Assembly (NCBI GenBank): GCA_012295275.1
Contig: CM022669.1
Location: 2,705,640 to 2,769,639, forward strand
Direction of reading: 5' to 3'
DNA: 64,000 nucleotides
DNA from: Chrysomallon squamiferum
Lineage: Eukaryota; Mollusca; Gastropoda; Neomphalida; Peltospiridae
Below the pieces are notes generated by a model. That model searched no databases, was not told the DNA's origin, and was given only the letters and a program-made list of their open reading frames with translations. Shown here in pieces: positions 11,298 through 23,787 of this stretch. The translations under genes were made by a program, and so were the position numbers. The stretch's first letter is position 1, and the number at the start of each line of letters is the position of its first letter.

Positions 11298-14200
11298 TTA
11301 TCCATCTTCCTTCGGTGGTGTGAACCAACCTGTAAACAAGTGAAATAACTATAAGTTAACACATACATCACTGAAACTATCATGAAAATGAAATAATGAT
11401 TAGAAATGGAAATAATTAAAATTAAATATCTTTTAAAATACATTTGTTGAGAGGTGAAATTAATTCAAAATTTATAAATGTCAGCTCACTGTGAAAGCTG
11501 TGACAGTACCAGCCATCTGAATTTATGAAGATCATCAGTCCATGTCAAAGATTTTTTTTTAAATGGACATATATGCATGCTGGACTAATTTTGTGTCAGG
11601 TATCAAACTGATGTTTTTAACTCAGCTTTAAATTAAAATTAACATATATCTATTTAATGCAGTAGGATTTAACATCCATGGTTCAAAAATGTTACTGAAC
11701 TCCATATTCTTTTGGTGGCATACAGCATGCTCGAATCCATAGCCATTAAGATTAATATAGTTTTAGCAATTCTTGGTAATACCTACAGGTTGGGTTTCAG
11801 ATTATCAACCCATAAACAGGAAAATTATTATCATCTAATATAAAGGTCCTGAGGCTCCTGGGCATCATGGAAACCATATAGTTGTAGATAAAGTTTAAAA
11901 ACATTTTAAAATGTAAGTAATAAACTAACCATTTTTCTCATGAATTTGGACAAGAGATTTGAAAGACTGCTGAGCTCTGGCTAAACTGTACTGGCTCTGA
12001 AAAACCAAAAATATTAAAAATAGAGTTAAAACTACATTCACATTTTAATACTTCAAGTTTCTTTCTAATTTTAATAACAATTTCTCTCATATTTCTTTTT
12101 TCACTGTATAAATAGAATAACTTCAATTTAGATACTTATATATATATATATATAGATAAAGGATAAATTAAAATACTCATTTGTTTGCCTATCTCTCTCT
12201 CTAACTCTGTAAACTTTACCTTAACAATTTTAATTCTTTCAAACTCTGTAAATTAAGAATAATGCAGCATAAAAAAAATCACAAAAAAACAACAATAAAA
12301 CCAGGCATTTGAATACACAGCTGGCAGGTTTATAAAAGGCCTCCACATTTCCATAATATGTATGACAGAATATTACACTCACTATAGTTTTATCAAAGAT
12401 GAAATACAATACAAACCTTTGAAGCACCAAATGTGATTCTGGCCTTTCCCTTCACCAGTGTTGCTGATATTTGTAATATGACGGATTCTAGACTGTAGGC
12501 ACTGCTCCAACCCTACAATAATAAAAATAATAAATACCTCAGGAATTAACATTAATAATACCAGTAATGCATATCTAATGATAATAATAACAAAATGTAA
12601 TGCAATAATGAAATAAATTTTAAACTAAAAGACAGATATACAAATAAATATGATACCTGATTATTATAATTATTTATCTTTTATAATAATAGCTTTCAGC
12701 ACCTTTTAAGAAAGTAAAATATCTGATTAAACAATATAAAAATTAATTTTTTTGACTATGTTTCTCACAACAATTCAAAAATGGATTTCTGATTAATTAC
12801 AAAACAAAAATAAAAAAAATAATATATTTTTTAATAAAATATATGTATTGAGTGTTACTTGTTTAGTGAGCAGTTCCATACAAATGGCACCTCCACCAAG
12901 TACATATCCACCTGATATCACAGGATACACAACTCGAACAAAAGGTGGATCAAATGGAAAACTTTCCTGGTAAATAAATAAAATGGTCAATGTCAAATTG
13001 TTTTAAAACAATTTCTTTTTAAAATTAACACTTCAAGCCCCGTCTCAATAATAATATACAGAGAGGTACCAAAAAGGTAATATTTCAATCTAACAACTAT
13101 TAAAAGTAGAAGAAACTGATATGACCCAAACCTTTACTTTAAGAAACTATATTAATATTTTAAGTACACATACTAAAAAAGAAAAACAATAAATATTATA
13201 TACACAACATAAAAAATCTAAAAAGAATTAAATAACTTATTTTCACGTAACTGTTCAAATCTTCCAGTATTCAGTTGAATACATAATAAAAGCAAGAGCA
13301 GCTGTTAGCAGGGGACATTAATTTCTTTTCAGACACAATGACAGGCAATGTCAACAAGAAAAAAGCTTATTACTGGCATCATTTACGTGCCTAGTTTGTG
13401 GTATAAGTTTATCCAAAGGAATGATTTAGTACTGGTTTAGCAAATACTTACTTTAAATGTAAAAACTAACTGAATAAAATCCTTCCCTTCTAATTCTTTG
13501 TACGTTTGCAAATCTGTGTGTAATGCACTGTCTGAATCAACCCTGAAAAAAATAAATAAAATAAACATAAATTTTTAGTAATTTCTACTTTGACAATTAA
13601 CAGGTATGCTGTTGTTGGTTTATTTTTTTAAACTGAAGCTACAACATTAATATATATCTGAAAATCACTAATAAAATTAATAATAGTAAAAAAAAAGAAA
13701 GAAGAAAAACAAGTAGAAAATAAAAATAAATAAGAAAAAAGAAAAGGACAAGAAAAAGGCAAAAGTGAAAATTTATTATTTTATTTTTATTTCCAAGTTT
13801 ATTATACTAGAGTGCTGTTGTAATGCTTAATTGTGGAATTACAGCACACATGGTCAATAGTTTTCTGTAACATGCTGGATATATCTGTGAAATATATTCT
13901 GTGATAATATGAAATACTTACTTTTTTAACCGAACACTCCACTCATATAGACAGTCATTGACTAGGTCAACAGTATATATTTCTGAAATATTAATTGATG
14001 TATTTTTTTACAAACTGTACCAAAAAATAAATGTAGCTTTATAAAACATGCACATTACACTAACAGAGGAGCCCATATTTACATCTAGAATGTTAAAATA
14101 ACAAGACTAGAATCAAATAAAATTGATAACAATAACACAATTATATTAAACTTTAATTTAAACCGGTATATAAACAAACACTAATGTGAGCAATATTAGT

Positions 14201-17200
14201 TGGAAACAATGACGGTATAAATGCTAGTTATTAATAATTCTTAAATATTAATATTTTTAACAATATATAGATGATTTAGTTATGAAAAATATATGCTTAT
14301 CATTTATGCTGAAACATGGATTTCTTAGTAAAGGTTTGCATAATTTGTTTTTAGAAACATTAGAAAATTACCCATCACATTCAAAATCAATAAAGGAATA
14401 AATCTAATCTTTATAAACACACCTCTTTTGTAGCTGTCTGACTTGTATATATCTCGAAGTTCCTTCATTAGCCGATCTGTTGCCTGGACAGAACCTGCTA
14501 CTGAACCCTGCAATAACAAGTATTTACTGTTACTCATTGTAAACATTTGAGTTGTTTTTCAATAATGATACAGTCCACTTACATTGCATTTTTTGTAAAT
14601 GGACAATAGGTAATATCTTTTAATAAATGTGATCTATGAAAAAAACAAAAAACTATACATACACACATGCATTTTAATAATAATAATAACAATTTTTTTA
14701 GAAATAAGAAGGAATAACAAGTAACATATTCGCTTAACAAACCTTAAAATCAGAAAAATAATTTAAAAAACATAAATAACTTCACAAATGTAAAACTAAC
14801 TTTGAGATAAGATTGCCTTTGGTTCTGTTTGAGTCGTTCTAACACAGCCAGGTTTTCTCCATCAATACCGTCTCCATCATCCTTAGCTTTCTGATCACTG
14901 AAAATTAAAATACAAATTATTCTTTCATACCTGTTAGTATTAATTTTAAAATTACAGTATTTTCACCAGTACATTTCACTATTATTCACTTTATTGGTAA
15001 AAACCTGTTGTGCTCTGAAACATACTGGTCTTTTTTTTGCTGACTGACTCTTAAGTGTTAGAAGAAAATGAGTGCAGTTACTGTTTCAATGTGAAAAAGA
15101 AGATATAAGCATCATTGGAGTATGGACTGAATATGAATTTACTGGTAAATGGCGAAGACACTGATGGAGAAATAAAGCAATACAATTTAAAAAACAATAA
15201 AAATAAATAAATAATAAAAGATATCATACTTTGGTGCTTCTTCTTCCATGTCATAATGAAATTCATCTTCTTCTTCTTCATCAGAACTGTTATCAACTTT
15301 GTGAATGTTATAACCCTAATATAACAACAAATTATCAAACATATTAATATAGTCAGAATTTAACATTAAATATTTGAAAAACAGAACAACGTGTAATGGA
15401 TGAATAAATTTATTTAATTAATTTTTTATGAAACAAATATACACAATATATTTTTCTACACCAATACACACATCTAAAGAAAACAAGAAAAACATTTTAA
15501 AGGATATTATTATGATTGTTTATGATAAAACTAAGTGTGAATGCAAACTATGTCAAAGCAGCTACAATTTATCAAGATATGTTAAAGAAATACCCTGCTG
15601 GTGAGAGATGCATCGATGGCCTTCATTTGATCAGGCACAGGAACGTCATGGAGGGCACAAAGATCAGTCAGTAATAGTTTGATCTGCTGCAGAATCTGAA
15701 GTTTCAAGAAATCTTTTAAAATTAAAATGGATTATTTTTGTTTAACACCAACCAAATAGTCTTTTTTTTTTTTATTTCTCTCTGAAAAATATATGGTGTC
15801 ATATATAGGAGTAAAAATTAATTTTTAAAAAGTTCTTTTTAATTACTGCATAAATTACATTTATATAAAATAAAACAGGAGTATGTAATAATTGAATAAA
15901 AAAAAAATTTTTTTTTTTTTAAAATATTTTATACAAAAAGGATTCTGATGATAGACATGAATTTTCTTCAATGAATTATAATACTGAAGTCTTACATTAT
16001 ATTTGTCTTGTTTAACATCTGCAAGTTTTTCTATCACAGAAGTGATGCCAACATCCTCAGAATCACTGAACCAAATTGGTGCACATTGTGGGTATGTCTC
16101 CTGAACAACATAAAAAACCCACAAAACAAATGATCATTCAGGTTCTAAATATCAGTGAAAATACAATCATAATAATCAAACTTTTATAGAATAGACTAAA
16201 ATAAATGTTCTACTCGTTAATGTTTGATATACTTATAATGAAAACAAAAAATAAACCTTTATGTACTAAGTTTTGGTTGATTACACAATATTAGTGTTAG
16301 TCATAGTTATTGTCACACATTCAAATATTTCTAGTAATACTTAGAAAAGACAGATCACATCATCATGTTAATGGGGTTTTCCAAAATCAATGTATTTTTT
16401 TTCAGATTTACATAGATAAATTAATGACATATGGTCAGATTATCATTCTTTTTACAAAAATGTTCATGAAGGAGGTAATGAATAATTACAATATTCATAT
16501 CAAAAATTTTATCAATTGAAAGTTCAAACACTGAAAATACAATTCTAGGATAAAATTCATAGAAAAAAAACAAAAAAACACGAAAAAAGTCACAATTTTT
16601 AATTAAGATTAAGAAATATATAAGAAATGAAAGATAGATTAAACACATTTTGTCAGAGTTTTTTGTTAATGTTAGTGGTTTAGGCGGATGTTCCACCCGA
16701 TACCACGAAGAAAGTCTGCCAATTACAACTAGATCTTTTGATGCATTTCCACCACAACTTTGTTTTATGAGTTGGGTATTTGGTATACAGGAACCCCTCA
16801 TAACAGATTGTGTTACCACCCTTATTGCTATGAATAACTTTCATATTAAACATACTTCTGATATTACAGCAAGCTGGAGACTACATAGTGAAACACATTT
16901 TAACCTGGGAAATTTTATAAATCATTTACAATAGGAAGCTCTTAGTTTAAATTTATCCTAATTAGCAAGCTAGAACTAATCCTGCCAAACTGATCCTAAT
17001 TAATAAGTGTAACAAGTCACCACCCCTGCACATTCAATACTCTACAAACCCATACATTTTGCAACTTTTTTCTGATTTTTTTCTCAGCCTTGAAAATACT
17101 ACAAGCATGTGATTTTTGTCTTTCAGGGCAGGTTTAAATTTTTAGTATTTCTGCATGTCATATATAAATATTACATATGATACCATGTTTGTGTTCATGT

Positions 17201-18153
17201 TTAGTTTTATATTCTCATAAACAAATGCTATTTAAAAATAATAAAAATAAAAATTAACCATAATAATAAATTAAATAAATACATAAAAAGGAATAAAATG
17301 AAAAATAATTTAAAACAAATCATATTAAAATAAAGTACTAAATACATTATCCCTGGGACATTTGTTAACAGACTTTTTTAAAAACAAATCTAGAGAATAA
17401 TAAATAGATGAATTTTTTTTTTTAGCTATGTCATCTAAATTTAAACAGAGATTATTAATTCTGTTTAACTCTAATTTCAGAATATTCATTATAAATTTAT
17501 ATAGAAACAAACATTACAGCAGTTGCTAACTATGTTTAACATGGAATGTTTATTTTGTAAACAAGAATTCACTTTCATACTATTTAAATTAAGTATTGGT
17601 CAAAATCAAAAATAATAAAATATCGCTGTTATTCCTTAATTAACTTAACCGTAACTTACGACGAAGAGTTTTCTTGATATTTAATTATATTAAGGATATC
17701 CGGTTACTACAAAATATTCAATTATAATGCATAATATTATTGAATATCAGAAACGGAAAAACATCAGATTAATTTGAACTTATTTGTTTTATTTGGTTTT
17801 TTGATTTATTACGATTCATTTAATTTTAATCAAAACAATGAACTGGTCAAACTGAAAATGGGAGTGGGGAAATACTTCTTTCCTTTAAAGATAATAAAAA
17901 AAAAAATACCAATATTAAACAGAAATACTATCACCATTTAATAAATATATTTTAGCTACTTTCTGTTACTGGTTTTTAAAACAGCATGTACCGTTATATT
18001 CCCTTGTATTTCATGACGTTCCCCATTTCGCCCAACAAAACAACATGACAGTTCGTCAACGGATGCCGAGAGAATTTGGAATCTGTGGTGATCTTTGGGG
18101 AAACAATTTTCTAAAAGTTTTATATCCTGTTTAAGGTTTGCCAGACATGCCAT
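11298..18153 (-). CDS. UBE2Q: UBE2Q-type E2 ubiquitin-conjugating enzyme, 363 aa, 12 exons
   Basis: Minus-strand exons are 18153-17992, 16100-15996, 15695-15594, 15315-15230, 14897-14801, 14507-14423, 13982-13922, 13542-13452, 12966-12859, 12512-12417, 11996-11930 and 11329-11298. All junctions are GT/AG and phases agree, giving 363 aa against about 375 for human UBE2Q2. The N-terminal RWD-like half includes [10 protein letters not shown] and TSVIEKL. An acidic Glu/Asp linker follows, then [20 protein letters not shown], and the C-terminal UBC domain with [40 protein letters not shown] and a tail ending [10 protein letters not shown]. The catalytic Cys should be residue 292 in AICMELL. The enzyme takes ubiquitin from E1 as a thioester and passes it to substrate. 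The start was chosen because [10 protein letters not shown] aligns with family N-termini; an in-frame ATG 13 codons upstream is less likely. Whether it is closer to UBE2Q1 or UBE2Q2 cannot be decided by eye; it probably predates that split. Confidence 0.95.
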
Positions 18154-18488
18154 GGCCTGTTTGGAAGGTACCCAAGGGTACCAAAGAAACATTAAATCAT
18201 CGAAAACATTCAGAAACTATGAAATCCACTTCTTTTACACAAGTTGTAATCATTATGTTTCTGCGCATGTCCGACATCAAGTACCTGTCGACATCCGGAA
18301 TAATTTGTATGCATATTCAACCAGTTTTTAAAGTATCACATACCAATAAAACCCAATTCAATATTTTAAAATAATAATGAATAATCTTTTACTGATAATT
18401 ATTTACTTTTGATCGTAAATCAATCAGTATAACTAATTATTGAGGAAAACTGATATACTGGATTACTTAAAACTTCTAAATCGTATAA
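18154..18488. promoter_or_regulatory. Short spacer between UBE2Q start codon and tRNA-Ser gene
   Basis: About 335 bp separate the minus-strand UBE2Q ATG from the plus-strand tRNA-Ser. The UBE2Q 5' UTR and promoter must lie here or overlap the tRNA. I see no clear TATA box or other motif; the assignment rests on position. Confidence 0.4.
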
Positions 18489-18570
18489 GTCGTCGTGGCC
18501 GAGTGGTTAAGGCGATGGACTAGAAATCCATTGGGGTCTCCCCGCACAGGTTCGAATCCTGTCGGCGACG
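18489..18570 (+). tRNA. tRNA-Ser(AGA), intact copy 1
   Basis: An 82-nt type II tRNA with a 7-bp acceptor stem (GTCGTCG pairing with CGGCGAC, one G-U), box A TGGCCGAGTGG, anticodon loop CTAGAAA giving anticodon AGA, a long variable arm GGGGTCTCCCC, box B GGTTCGAATCC and discriminator G. A TTTTT run a few bases downstream suits RNA polymerase III termination. It heads a repeated unit whose 3' flank recurs after the second intact copy. Confidence 0.97.
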
Positions 18571-19530
18571 CATATGTTTTTCCTTTTAAGCTTCTATCAA
18601 AACAATACTGAAATTTTTTTTAATTTGTTACTATTTAAATAGTGCATGTTATGAAATACATCTCGACGGAAGATTTTATACTTTCTAGTCTTTCCTTTCT
18701 TTCATTATAATTTTATTTCTTTATTTCTTTTTCCAAAAGATGGGAAAATAGTACTAATGTTAAATATAGACGTGTCAGAATCTTAACAAACTTCGAATCT
18801 GCGAAAAATTTGGAAAACAAAATTTTTGATAGCTTAAATTTATGGACTAACATCATGCAACAGTTAATTAACAAACTCTATAGGTAACTAATTTTAAAAA
18901 ATACGATACCATAATCAGTTAAAAAACACCCCCCCCCAAAAAAAACAAAAAAACAACAACAACAACAACCCAAAACAAAACCAATTAATAATAATACCAA
19001 AAAATGTAAAGATAATATATAGACACTTTAATTAAAGTTTATTTGCTCCTGAGGCACTTGCCCATCAACTTTGCTACTCGACGAGGACCCATGATGGAAA
19101 TGGAGGGTTGAACGGCCATTCTTACTTTTTAGTTTTCAGTTTATGTCCATTTAGACAGGTACTTTACACCTTTGAAACTGAGGATACAGGTCGAGATACT
19201 TTAAGTTTAAAAGAGAGAAAATGTTTGGTTTGTTTTTCTGATGGCTGAAGGAATAACAGTAATGAAAACACTCAGCATACAGTGTCCACCTCTTTCTTAT
19301 AAACCTCAGCCTCACGGATCCTAGTTCCAAAAAGTTCAACCAAATCAAGACAGTTGAAGAGGAGATCCACGTCCATGACTGGAATATAACTAAATATTTT
19401 GCAATGAAAAAATAAAATAAAATAATAGTAACAAAAATAAAGAATTATAATTTATAAATTAACAAGTACATCGTTGCTATCTTAAACCATTGATTTCATT
19501 TCTGATGATTGCTGACGCTTTTCTAAATGC
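18571..19530. repeat. tRNA-Ser duplicon unit A, 3' flanking blocks
   Basis: The 3' flank of tRNA copy 1 shares diverged homology with 27694-27960 (for example TTATAATTTTATTTCTTTAT). Further blocks recur elsewhere: AATTAAAGTTTATT(T/C)GCTCCTGA with the following CTGCTCCTCGA-type segment (about 19030-19085; also 30955-31020 and 31500-31560), the CAGTTTATGTCCATTTA block (about 19135; also 31565), the ACACTCAGC...CTCAGCCTCACGGA block (about 19265-19320; also 23515-23580 and 31730-31790), and GTTGCTATCTTAAACCATTGATTT (about 19471; also 23690). This is a dispersed segmental duplication and not a known transposon I can name. Confidence 0.7.
19039..19119 (-). other. Possible coding relic in duplicon unit A, 26 codons
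   Basis: On the minus strand an ATG at 19119 opens 26 codons ending at 19039, with a basic tail containing GPRRVAKLMGK. The segment is richer in G+C than its surroundings, and related but broken versions exist at about 30960-31025 and 31505-31560. I cannot assign a family. It could be the relic of a terminal exon or retrocopy carried within the duplicon, or chance. Confidence 0.2.
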
Positions 19531-19798
19531 TTATTCGATGAGTAAATTTAAGCTGAAAACTTCATTCTCTCCTGTCTTAAAAATCTCAAATCATTCTTCT
19601 CAATCCTACAGGTGCTCCTTGGTCGTCCTTGACGATTGGTTATGGCGATGGGGATATCTAGTGAACTTTTTAATATTTTATTAAAGCATTCTAATATTTT
19701 GGGGATTAAAATAAACAATTCTGATGTTACCGCTTTAATCTGTTAACATGCTGATGATGTAAACCTAACATTACAAGTCTCTTGTAAATATTTTCAAA

Positions 19799-20290
19799 AT
19801 GGTAACCCGATATTATGTCTGTTCAGGGGGAAAAGTCAGGTTGAAAAATCGGAATTATGAATACAGAACGCAGTTTCCTGCCGTCATTCCGATACAGATT
19901 AAACACGACGCTGTCTGCGTGCTAGGCATGTTTCACGGGACAAAGAGAAAATTGTGTGACATTCGTGAGTGGCAAGAAAAATTAAATAAAATAGAAAGTA
20001 TTTTGAACGTGAGGGGAATGCTTAAATTAACATTACATGGTAGGTCTATAGTTATCAATCCACTTTCAGTATCACGAATTCGGTACATTTTAAACGAACA
20101 TATAATTCCAAAATGTGCAGAAATAAAATTAAACAAATTAATTTTAGATTTTTTAAGGGATGACAAAATATATCAAATAAAATTGGAAAAGCCTTTAAAG
20201 GAGGTCTTAGTTTCCCAGATCTGAACTTGAAAAGACAAGCTTTTAGATTAAAATGGTTAAAAAAGTTTTTTGAATAAAAATGTAAATCTG
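19799..20290 (+). mobile_element. Degenerate LINE fragment, region after the reverse transcriptase
   Basis: The frame at 19799-20224 is open for 141 codons and reads like the part that follows the RT in APE-type non-LTR retrotransposons: GMFHGTKRKLCDIREWQEKL, then LTLHGRSIVINPLSVSRI. Homology continues to about 20290 after a one-base frameshift (GGLSFPDLNLKRQAFRLKW in another frame). It lacks RT and endonuclease and is a 5'-truncated dead fragment. The same domain recurs at 25.9-27.2 kb. Confidence 0.75.
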
Positions 20291-20427
20291 TATGGAAAGA
20301 TTTAAAAACTTATTTTATTTTACGATATAGTAACACGACAGAAAGAAAGTGTATATATTACGAAACATGACAAACGTGATTCAAATATGTATGAACAATG
20401 CTATTTTACTAGGAAATATCTCTTTTG

Positions 20428-20482
<55 letters not shown>
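20428..20482. repeat. Poly-A run leading into TA microsatellite
   Basis: About 17 A residues are followed by about 19 TA units. The A-run lies about 140 bp downstream of the LINE fragment and could be its old poly-A tail, later seeding the microsatellite. Confidence 0.85.
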
Positions 20483-20484
<2 letters not shown>

Positions 20485-20600
20485 TTTAGAAATAGAAGTA
20501 ACATAGTATAATCAACAAAGTTTACTTCTAAATTTTGTTTTACTATATTAAAAAATATTTGGAAAACCTACTCTTTAAGATTCTAGGAAAATTTATCATA

Positions 20601-20818
20601 CAGGTTGGTCCAAAAGTAGGTGGACAGTAAATGATAACATACACAATTATGGGTTCTCTGAATTATCTGAAAAGAAAACAGATTAAATATAAATAATTGT
20701 AGTTATAAAATTTTAAATAATGTAGTAGCACAAATACCATACTTATAATTAACACCATTGTAATAATATAACCCTAACCCTAACCCACATGCTGTCCACC
20801 TACTTTTGGACCACCCTG
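20601..20818. mobile_element. Mariner-like MITE, 218 bp
   Basis: Terminal inverted repeats of about 27 bp, CAGGTTGGTCCAAAAGTAGG at the left and the complement of CAGGGTGGTCCAAAAGTAGG at the right, are flanked by TA on both sides, the mariner target duplication. There is no transposase, so the element is non-autonomous. Near the right end it contains CCCTAACCCTAACCC, a short telomere-like array. Confidence 0.9.
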
Positions 20819-21147
20819 TATAATGTTGATACAAAAGGAATGCTAGTATAGATCTTGATTTTAAATAGGCACCTAATATTTGTGGCCCCCAAAAATATTT
20901 AAAACTGGAAAATCGAATTCACCTTTATATTCAATATGTCGGTTTTTAATAGAAAATATTGAACACTGGTTTTTAGACTGCCCTTTTTAAACATATATCT
21001 AACACAGTAGCATTTTTTTCTTAACAAAAACAAACAAGTGGTTTAGTATTGAAGAATTAAGTATGTGGACATTATTTAGTTACATGGTAGATTTTTTTCC
21101 AGGTTTTTTTTCATAAGAGTTGAAATATGTGTCTTGTAAAAGATATA

Positions 21148-21854
21148 CAGTCCTCGAGTTACGAGTGCTCCAACTTACGAGTTTTCCGAGTTACGAGCAG
21201 TCGCCCGAGTGATCTTTTGCTTTGAGTTGTGAGCCAAAATCCGAAATACGAGCGAGCCTCAGATACGCCGCCGCTAGTCGGCGCAACGAACAACACAATA
21301 TTCGCGTTTACATCACGTGATTACCTCTCCGTGGAATTATTTATGTTGAGTTGTGCGCGGGTTTTTCTTCTTCAGAATTTTGCCAAATTTACACTGACCC
21401 TAAGAAAGTGAGTGCAAAGGACAGTGCTGAGAAGAAGAAGCAGATGATGCCCATTGAATTAAAGAAAAACATGACCGAGGTGTGCGTATAGTCAACATGG
21501 CTAGGCAGTATGAGCACAGTACTTTTACAATATGTACCAGGAGTCGATAAAGGCTATAACTACAGCCAAAGGCGTTAAAATAATTTCTAAGCTGCAGACC
21601 TCTGTCCATTAAAAGATGGAGAAACCCTAACCTTGTACACTTTACAAACCAATTTATATCTTTACACTCTCTTTTATTTTGTTTTGTCATTTATACATAC
21701 ATTTTTCTTATTTAAAAACACGTTACAAAAAATTGGGGTGGATTTTGTTTGAGGGGGGCGGTGGAACGGATTAATTTCATTTGGGAAAATTGATTTGATA
21801 TACGAGCAAATTGAGTCACGGAACGAATTAAACTCGTAAGTCATGGTACCACTG
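21148..21854. mobile_element. Tigger/pogo-type deletion derivative, about 707 bp
   Basis: The ends read CAG-TCCTCGAGTTACGAG at the left and the complement of CAGTGGTACCATGACTTACG at the right, with TA on both sides. The TACGAGTTTAATTCGTTCCG terminal motif is typical of Tigger elements. The interior (about 21410-21610) retains a recognisable trace of the N-terminal helix-turn-helix of a Tigger transposase (IELKKNMTEV...ICT) in broken frames, while the DDE catalytic domain is absent. It is a non-autonomous internal deletion copy. Confidence 0.85.
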
Positions 21855-22220
21855 TATTATTAAAATGTGTTATTTTGTTTCACAGAATATTTAATGAAAT
21901 GTTAAATACTCTTTACATACAGATGTCTTTATTAAATAAAAACACGAATTCAGTAAGGATTATATCTCATCAAATAAATATGTAACAATTACTGAAACCA
22001 AAGATATAGTTATTAGTTATATTCTTAATGTGTATAAAGATTTTTCTATTCGTTTTTTTTTTTTTTAATAATTAAATATACTTAACTAATTTTATTTAAT
22101 TGTAATATTCATTATTTTATAAACATATCAAGTTATGATTTTTACGAATAACTAATAAAAAGAAAAAAAAAGAAGATGCGCCAGAATCAAGGTGTTTAAT
22201 AATAATAATAATTAAAAAGT

Positions 22221-22245
22221 TGAACTAGAAATCCATTGGGGTTTC
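22221..22245 (+). pseudogene. tRNA-Ser fragment, anticodon arm and variable arm
   Basis: 25 nt match tRNA-Ser(AGA) from the anticodon stem to the variable arm (CTAGAAATCCATTGGGGT) with about two changes. The rest of the tRNA is missing; LINE ORF1-like sequence begins shortly afterwards. It marks another broken copy of the tRNA duplicon. Confidence 0.75.
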
Positions 22246-22379
22246 AAAAACTAAAAAACTAAATAAATAAAAAAGGCCTTCCGGTTAGGGTGGCGTCGGG
22301 TGTAGATATGTTTCACAGAGGCTCAGCTAAGGAAAGTGTTATTTGAAATCAAATATTACGTCTTGGGCTAAAAAAAAAA

Positions 22380-22960
22380 AAGGTGGAAGAAAAGATTACA
22401 GGCATAGATTTAAGAAAAGAAATAATGAAGAAAGATGTTTATAAAAAAGAATGCAAAATTATTATAAATGTTACCTGCACACAAAGAAGATGAAGTCACT
22501 GAAGAAAAACTGAAAGCAATGAAAATTGAAATTTTAACACCAGTTTACAGGAAATTTTATAAACGAACAAGATATGTCAGAACAAAAGTTCCACCTGAAA
22601 TAAAAATTTTATCATCCTCAACGAAGTTCAGGACATTTGAAGGAACTGAATATTTTCTTGTTTTATACGACAATCAAATCAAAGTATGTTACAACTGTAT
22701 GGCTGACAATCATTTACTGAAGGACTGGCCAAATGTAACATTGTAAAGAAAAAGGACATTTTGCAAGAAACTGCCCTAAAATGTTTCTTTGTGAAAAGTG
22801 TGGGAAGAAAGAAGATGAATGTGAATGTTGGACTGAGTACGACAGCGATGACCAGAAAAACAGCGACAGTGACAGTGATGCTATGGATAATGCAAAACCA
22901 AAGAAGAAAAAAGAAAGTGAAGCAAAAAGTATCCACAAGATAAATACAACATAAATCAAA
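22380..22960 (+). mobile_element. LINE ORF1-like relic with zinc knuckles
   Basis: A broken frame encodes a gag-like protein. The open part 22468-22746 ends with a knuckle-like CYNCMADNHLLKDW (the final Cys replaced), and after a frameshift a CCHC-type motif KEKGHFARNC is followed by CEKCGKKEDECEC and an acidic Ser/Asp tail. This arrangement is typical of the ORF1 protein of APE-type non-LTR retrotransposons. At least one frameshift makes it non-functional. Confidence 0.7.
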
Positions 22961-23199
22961 AATAATAAGGAAAAACAAAAATCGCAAACTGGAGAAAAAA
23001 CAGAAGAAAAAAACGATGAAAACACAACAGTACAAAAATATTAACAATGACGCCGACACCATCGCAGCAGAAAATAGTCAGAAGAGAAATGCGGCGCTTT
23101 GAACGAGATCAGTGAAGCGTCCAACAGAAGAAAACTTTGGAGCTTGTAGAAAATAGTGATATTTCAGTTTCGTCGTAAAAGTCATTAAATTTTTAACAA

Positions 23200-23745
23200 A
23201 AGTATGTTCCCTGATGATTCTTTTGCTCCTCGATGAGAAACGTTGATAAAAATATATTAGTTTTCAGCTTACTTCCATTTACTTTACTTGTATAAAGACG
23301 GAAATGTTTATTTAGCAAAAGAATTGAATAGTGGCAATGGAAATATTTTATTATACATCAGTATGAAATAGTTATAAATTCAGACACGTGTACATCTTTG
23401 AAACTGGGCATATTGGTCGAGATACTTTATGTTTAAAAGACAGTAAATTAATAAAAAAAACAATTATTTTGTTGTTGTTTTTTCTTCAGACGATGGAACA
23501 AATATACAGTAATGAAAACACTCAGCTTATAATATCTACCTACCTATTTACCAGTCTCAGCCTCACGGACCTTAGCGTACTCATAGTTCCTGCAATCTCG
23601 TCTCTTGATGAGGAAATCCACGAATGGAACATAACTATAAATATGCCCCCCCCCCAAAGAATAAAAATGTATAAATTAAAAAACTACGCCGTTGCTATCT
23701 TAAACCATTGATTTAGTTTCTGATTGTTGCCGATACTGCTGTAAA
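23200..23745. repeat. tRNA-Ser duplicon unit B, flanking blocks
   Basis: It carries the GCTCCTCGATGA block (about 23228), the CTTCCATTTACTTTAC block (about 23270), the ACTCAGCTTATAA...CTCAGCCTCACGGACCTTAGCG block (about 23515-23580), GATGAGGAAATCCACGA (about 23607) and GTTGCTATCTTAAACCATTG (about 23690). All occur in the same order in units A and/or C. A truncated tRNA-Ser follows directly at 23763. Confidence 0.7.
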
Positions 23746-23762
23746 TGATACACAATGAGTTA

Positions 23763-23787
23763 TGATGTGTGGCCGACTGGTTAAGGC
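23763..23787 (+). pseudogene. tRNA-Ser 5' fragment cut by an hAT-like end
   Basis: The first 25 nt of the tRNA-Ser pattern are recognisable (GTGGCCGACTGGTTAAGGC matches the D arm and box A). The sequence then changes abruptly into CAGTGGTTCTCAAACTTTTT. It is therefore a tRNA gene interrupted by an insertion. Confidence 0.7.

Noticed and set aside
18095..18374. Two plus-strand 78-codon ORFs
   Set aside because: They overlap UBE2Q exon 1 on the opposite strand and have no recognisable features.
22679..23062. Minus-strand hydrophobic ORFs of 103-127 codons
   Set aside because: Antisense of the Lys/Glu-rich LINE ORF1 relic; Phe/Leu-rich content is the complement of AAG/GAA codons.
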